8,757 bases of DNA from Candidatus Margulisiibacteriota bacterium (GTDB lineage: Bacteria; Margulisbacteria; WOR-1; O2-12-FULL-45-9; XYB2-FULL-48-7): positions 1 through 8,757 of the forward strand of contig JAQUOB010000038.1 of NCBI GenBank assembly GCA_028717325.1, read 5' to 3'. A program made the position numbers and the translations under genes. Shown in pieces: positions 6,013 to 8,757 of this stretch (its first letter is position 1; the number at the start of each line of letters is the position of its first letter). The notes beneath the pieces were generated by a model. That model saw only the letters and a list, made by a program, of their open reading frames with translations. It made no database searches and was not told the origin of the DNA.

Positions 6013-6503
6013 ATTTTTTTCACCCTCAAACGGGCCGCGGATTGGAGCACGACCCGGTTTTCGCCCTTGATCGTCGTGATCTTGGCCCGGATCACAACGA
6101 TATTGTCCCTGATGTTCGTCACGGCCTCGTTGGTGTCGAGGTAGGTCAGGACCAGGCCGCCGGGCGATGGCAGATTGTCGAGCAAACTATCGCTGCTGAC
6201 GCCGTTGCCGCGGCGCAGGTATGAGCCCTCCTGCGAAATATCGACGGTCAGGTTGTCGATGTCCTTGAACCGGACCTCCGTGGTCGTGAAGACGGTGATA
6301 TTGGCGTTGCCGTTGATGAGCTTGAATTCGCGCATCAGCCGGTTGAGCGCCGCCCGCCCCTCGAGCACCATTCCCTTTTGCCCGCCGATGAAGCGCCAGG
6401 ATTCAAACCCGGCGCTGATGTAAGCGGCAAAGACAAAGAAAATGATCGTCATGACCATCACCGCGGCGATCGATTCTATCAGTGTAAACCCCGGTTTTTT
6501 CAT
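6009..6503 (-). CDS. Minor pilin, PilW/GspJ-like
   Basis: A 164-residue prepilin. The leader MKKPG ends in Gly5, followed by FTLIESIAAVMVMTIIFFVF: hydrophobic assembly helix with the conserved Glu at mature position 5. Downstream, GRAALNRLMREFKLI (49-63) is the amphipathic helix with the RE pair typical of the GspJ/PilW group. The C-terminal part is strand-rich (VVIRAKITT, then VVLQSAARLRV). No cysteine pair is present. The start shares one base with the previous stop (TGATG), which points to coupled translation. In filament systems this protein joins the H-I-J-K complex that starts assembly and sits at the tip. The J/W assignment rests on the motif and on being third in the set. Confidence 0.86.
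   Translation of the reverse strand: MKKPGFTLIESIAAVMVMTIIFFVFAAYISAGFESWRFIGGQKGMVLEGRAALNRLMREFKLINGNANITVFTTTEVRFKDIDNLTVDISQEGSYLRRGNGVSSDSLLDNLPSPGGLVLTYLDTNEAVTNIRDNIVVIRAKITTIKGENRVVLQSAARLRVKKI
6021..6027 (-). promoter_or_regulatory. Shine-Dalgarno site of the PilX-like gene
   Basis: GAGGGTG on the minus strand, 8 bases before the ATG at 6012 and inside the end of the PilW-like gene. It supports that start, which gives a leader peptide of normal length. Confidence 0.65.
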
Positions 6504-6889
6504 CAGTAATTCGCCCTGATCGATTCAAGGGAGACGAGGCCGGACAGCTTATAATTCCTCACCCTGACCGATATCTTTTTATATTCGGAAGAGGCGACGA
6601 TCGTGTTGAGCGCTTCTCCGGAAACATAATTGACCACGACCTCGGAGCTGAAACCGGCAAAATCGCCGGTAAAGGTGGTCGAGGCCTCGTTGGTTATGGC
6701 GGCGAACGGCCTGGCCATGACCTGCTCAAGCTTGCCTTCGGCCAGTGACTGGCCGACGGAAAACTTTTCCATATCGACCCCCCGCGAGCCGGAAGTGATA
6801 TAGATCGCGATGGCGGCGTACATGACGATCGAGATCAGGCCGATCGAGATGATGAGCTCGACCAGAGAGAAACCAGGCCGGTTGTTCAT
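6503..6889 (-). CDS. Minor pilin, PilV/GspI-like
   Basis: A 128-residue prepilin. The leader MNNRPG is cut after Gly6, giving mature FSLVELIISIGLISIVMYAA with Glu5. SLAEGKLEQVMARP (48-61) corresponds to the A-x-x-LAE-x-KLE helix typical of GspI and PilV. The short globular part ends with VRVRNYKLSG and LESIRANY. Length is normal for GspI. The start overlaps the previous stop as ATGA. A GGGAG stretch 9 bases upstream is a possible ribosome site but is part of a small hairpin. Second of the four minor pilins. Confidence 0.86.
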   Translation of the reverse strand: MNNRPGFSLVELIISIGLISIVMYAAIAIYITSGSRGVDMEKFSVGQSLAEGKLEQVMARPFAAITNEASTTFTGDFAGFSSEVVVNYVSGEALNTIVASSEYKKISVRVRNYKLSGLVSLESIRANY

Positions 6890-7380
6890 TGCGGGATACT
6901 CCCGGTGTTGGGTGTGACCTGGACGGTCTTGGTTATGCCGGAATATTCGAGGGTGATGACCGACGTGGCAGTGAGGAGCGTGCCGTTGCCTCGGTAAGGA
7001 ATGCCCAGGGGATTGAATTTGACCGTAGCCGCGCCGCCAAAGTCAACGGACCAGATCTTGACCCCGCCCAAATAATCGTAAAGGTTGACGACAAAACTTT
7101 CACCCGGCCGGGCCGGGTCTTCGATCACGGTATTGGCGCCGTTCGATTGAAAAACCGAATAGGTGTTGACCGGATCGACCTCAAAGCTGACGCCGTACCA
7201 TTTGGCGGTCGACAGGGCCAGGTTGCGCGCGTACTGGAGATCGACCGAGACTTTTTTCGCGGCGGCATCAAGCTTGATCAGCCGGAAAGGGTTGAGGTTG
7301 ATCATGACGACCGCGGAAATAATGATGACGATCGAAATAGCGACGATCACTTCCACGAGCGTAAAACCGCGGTTTTTCAT
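6886..7380 (-). CDS. Minor pilin, FimT/GspH-like
   Basis: A 164-residue prepilin. The start is set at 7380 because MKNRG, then FTLVEVIVAISIVIIISAVV, gives a normal leader cut after Gly5 and Glu at mature position 5; the in-frame ATG at 7416 would add 12 residues and overlap the glycosyltransferase gene. VSVDLQYARNLALSTAKWYG (44-63) is the FimT/GspH helix with the L-Q-x-AR-x-xA pattern, followed by a GspH-like strand and the FNPLGIP motif (122-128), and the chain ends in VTPNTGSIPQ. First gene of the minor-pilin operon, with its own promoter-like sequence just upstream and no clear Shine-Dalgarno site. Confidence 0.87.
   Translation of the reverse strand: MKNRGFTLVEVIVAISIVIIISAVVMINLNPFRLIKLDAAAKKVSVDLQYARNLALSTAKWYGVSFEVDPVNTYSVFQSNGANTVIEDPARPGESFVVNLYDYLGGVKIWSVDFGGAATVKFNPLGIPYRGNGTLLTATSVITLEYSGITKTVQVTPNTGSIPQ
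6892..6904 (-). promoter_or_regulatory. Small hairpin covering the possible ribosome site of the PilV-like gene
   Basis: In the mRNA CGGGA, loop GUA, UCCCG forms five pairs that include the GGGAG stretch and end 2 bases before the AUG at 6889. A ribosome finishing the FimT-like gene would open it, which would couple the two genes. The bases also encode the last residues of the FimT-like protein, so chance cannot be excluded. Confidence 0.35.
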
Positions 7381-7387
7381 CGAGCAA

Positions 7388-7416
7388 ATCTTATCACTTT
7401 GCCGTGAATTGTGCAA
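7388..7416 (-). promoter_or_regulatory. Promoter-like sequence of the minor-pilin operon
   Basis: On the minus strand TTGCAC (7411-7416), 17 bases, then TAAGAT (7388-7393), with TG one base before the hexamer (extended -10). The -10 ends 7 bases before the ATG at 7380, so the transcript should begin at or next to the start codon. The -35 lies inside the end of the glycosyltransferase gene. Matches are partial, so this is less certain than the promoters at 3598-3665. Confidence 0.5.
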
Positions 7417-8140
7417 ACCTTATAAGTCCGGTTTTGGCCAACAAAAATTTGAGGCAGACAAGCAGCGTCTGCAGGCCGTAGACCGAACTGCGCCAAAAAT
7501 TGATCTCCGAGGCCTCGGCGAAATAGCGGCAGGGGACGGCGGTCTCGCCGGCCCGGAAGCCGGCGGCGGCCGTTTCCGCCAGCACCTCGGTATCAAAGAC
7601 AAAATCGTCCGAGTTCTTTTCGAAAGGAATGGTTTCCAAGAGGCGGCGGCTGAAGGCCCGGAAGCCGGTGTGGTATTCGGAGAGGTTAAGCCGAAAAACG
7701 AGGTTTTCGACAAAGGTCAGAAAACGGTTGGAGACCAGTTTATAGAACGGCATCCCGCCGGCGAAAGCTCCGCGTTTGCCGCCGCCGAGGATACGCGAGC
7801 CCATCATCAGGTCTTTTTCGCCGGCCAGGATCGGCTCGATCATCTGCGGGATCCTGGTCGCGTCGTACTGCCAGTCGGGATGGACCATGACGACGACGTC
7901 GGCGCCGTCTTTCAGCGCTTCGCGATAGAGCATTTTCTGATTGCCGCCGTAGCCAAGGTTGCGGGGCGTTTTTAAGACCCGGATGCCCAGCCTTTGCGCG
8001 ATCTCGACGGTGCGGTCGCTCGAGCAGTCATCGCCCAGGATGATCTCATCGACTTTGTCCTTGGGGATGTCATTAAAGGTCTTTTCCAGGGTCTTTTCGG
8101 CGTTGTAGGCCGGCATGACGACAATGATCTTTTTACGCAT
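7394..8140 (-). CDS. Family 2 glycosyltransferase (DPM1-like, GT-A fold)
   Basis: A 248-residue cytoplasmic or membrane-associated enzyme that should move a sugar from a nucleotide donor, in this subgroup often to polyprenyl phosphate. Visible motifs in order: VVMPAYNAEKTLEKT (7-21), DDCSSDRT (37-44) for the nucleotide, HPDWQYD (87-93) in the place of the DxD metal site, GSRI (114-117), HTGFRAFSRRLLE (157-169) and FDTEVLAE (182-189), all typical of dolichyl-phosphate-sugar synthase relatives. It lacks the long C-terminal membrane region of some members; only a hydrophobic stretch (220-240) is present. The start at 8140 has no Shine-Dalgarno site but a TATAAT 7 bases upstream. It could provide lipid-linked sugar for surface glycans or pilin glycosylation; the latter is suggested only by its place beside the pilins. 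Donor and acceptor unknown. Confidence 0.9.
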   Translation of the reverse strand: MRKKIIVVMPAYNAEKTLEKTFNDIPKDKVDEIILGDDCSSDRTVEIAQRLGIRVLKTPRNLGYGGNQKMLYREALKDGADVVVMVHPDWQYDATRIPQMIEPILAGEKDLMMGSRILGGGKRGAFAGGMPFYKLVSNRFLTFVENLVFRLNLSEYHTGFRAFSRRLLETIPFEKNSDDFVFDTEVLAETAAAGFRAGETAVPCRYFAEASEINFWRSSVYGLQTLLVCLKFLLAKTGLIRFAQFTAK

Positions 8141-8147
8141 CGGTTTT

Positions 8148-8153
8148 ATTATA
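8148..8153 (-). promoter_or_regulatory. -10 box (TATAAT) before the glycosyltransferase gene
   Basis: Perfect TATAAT on the minus strand in the 24-base gap after the upstream gene, ending 7 bases before the ATG at 8140. No good -35 is seen at the usual distance (CTGCTG at a 17-base spacing). The position fits a leaderless start like those of the other first genes in the window. Confidence 0.5.
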
Positions 8154-8164
8154 CACGAAAATAA

Positions 8165-8757
8165 TTACTGCAGCAGCCAGCCGAAGAGCCGTTTGAGCAA
8201 GCGGCGGCCGGCCGGTTTAAATGAATAATCGCTGTTCAAGAGATTGTTTTGCGCCCAGACGATTATTTTTGAGCCGTCTTTTTCCCGGGCCACGGCCGCG
8301 GTCCGGCCGTCACCGCCGACGAGGATCGGCCGGCCCTGGGTATAAATGAGGCTGGAAAAAGTGCCGGGCCAAACGTCCAGGCCCATCGGGAAGGCCGGAT
8401 CGGCCGCACGCAGGGGCGGCGCGACGTAATCGGTCGTCAACATGATCCCAAAATTGTCCGCTATCTGCTGGAACGACAGCCGCTCCAGCCCTTTTTTCTC
8501 ATAAGCGACCCAGACCCAGGCCGGGCAGAGCAGGAGAATACGTCCCCCGTTGTCGATAAATTGTTTTATGACCACGTTCTCCGCCCCGGTCATTTCTTTT
8601 TTTCCCTGGCCGTACTGCATCAGCAATAAGCCGCATTGAAAGAGTTTATCTTTATTGCTGACGAAATCATTATAAGAAACGAACGCCTTCATCCCCAGCT
8701 CGCCGAACAGTGAAAGAACGGCCGGTTCGTCGGCGTGGAAAGAGTCGATAAAAATCA
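8165..8757 (-). CDS. Unidentified protein, C-terminal 196 residues (5' end beyond window edge)
   Basis: I do not recognise the family. The frame stays open from the stop at 8165 to the right edge, so the ATG at 8692 is probably internal: upstream codons read IFIDSFHADEPAVLSLFGEL, which looks like a first strand and helix of an alpha/beta domain. Then come QCGLLLMQYGQGKKEM, NVVIKQFIDNGGRILLLCPAWVW and later SKIIVWAQNNLLNS. The pattern of a strand, an open helix ending in F-I-x-N-GG and a strand RILLLCP resembles the class I glutamine-amidotransferase or ThuA-like fold found in many proteins of unknown role; no catalytic Cys-His-Glu set can be shown. No signal peptide or membrane segment is visible in this part. 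It lies 24 bases upstream of the glycosyltransferase on the same strand. Confidence 0.72.
   Translation of the reverse strand, partial: IFIDSFHADEPAVLSLFGELGMKAFVSYNDFVSNKDKLFQCGLLLMQYGQGKKEMTGAENVVIKQFIDNGGRILLLCPAWVWVAYEKKGLERLSFQQIADNFGIMLTTDYVAPPLRAADPAFPMGLDVWPGTFSSLIYTQGRPILVGGDGRTAAVAREKDGSKIIVWAQNNLLNSDYSFKPAGRRLLKRLFGWLLQ

Noticed and set aside
7381..7416. Earlier start at 7416 for the FimT-like pilin
   Set aside because: It would add 12 residues before a leader that is already normal and overlap the glycosyltransferase end; the promoter-like sequence also lies between the two starts.
7163..7975. Open frame of 270 codons on the plus strand
   Set aside because: It is antisense to the glycosyltransferase and the FimT-like gene, both of which have clear motifs; its translation shows no domain pattern.

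Overview
The window is a gene-dense stretch of moderately GC-rich DNA from a bacterium with an outer membrane, since it carries a secretin and a lipoprotein. Nothing here fixes the taxon. The fused PilM-PilN, the apparent leaderless starts and the short intergenic gaps would fit an uncultured candidate-phylum lineage such as one of the groups near Margulisbacteria, but that is a low-confidence guess. Almost everything concerns a type IV filament machine (type IV pilus, or its relative the type II secretion system).

Layout. Positions 1-3588 (minus strand) hold an assembly-platform operon read as pilMN fusion, pilO, pilP, pilQ, with gaps of 1, 4 and 0 bases; pilQ runs off the left edge. Positions 3589-3674 are a divergent promoter region with striking mirror symmetry. 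Positions 3675-4778 (plus strand) encode a lipoprotein with six kelch-like repeats, probably a surface or periplasmic beta-propeller. Positions 4783-7380 (minus strand) hold four overlapping minor-pilin genes in the order GspH/FimT, GspI/PilV, GspJ/PilW, GspK/PilX; the last carries a repetitive, probably beta-helical C-terminal domain. Positions 7394-8140 (minus) encode a family 2 glycosyltransferase. Positions 8165-8757 (minus) hold the 3' part of an unidentified gene that enters from the right edge.

How they fit. PilMN, PilO and PilP would form the inner-membrane alignment complex that couples the cytoplasmic motor to the secretin PilQ. The four minor pilins would form the priming or tip complex of the filament. 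The kelch lipoprotein shares its promoter region with the pilMN operon and ends 4 bases from the minor-pilin operon, so it may be a partner of the filament, but this is inference. No motor ATPase, PilC/GspF platform protein, prepilin peptidase or major pilin lies in the window, so pilus and secretion system cannot be finally told apart. Gene order favours a pilus; several details (PilM-PilN fusion, membrane-anchored PilP without a lipobox, secretin without a visible AMIN domain, H-I-J-K pilin order) resemble type II secretion.

The main non-coding observations are four start codons each preceded at 7-9 bases by a -10-like hexamer and lacking a Shine-Dalgarno site, a GGAGTT-type tandem repeat at the start of pilQ, and small hairpins or palindromes at two gene junctions that could couple translation.
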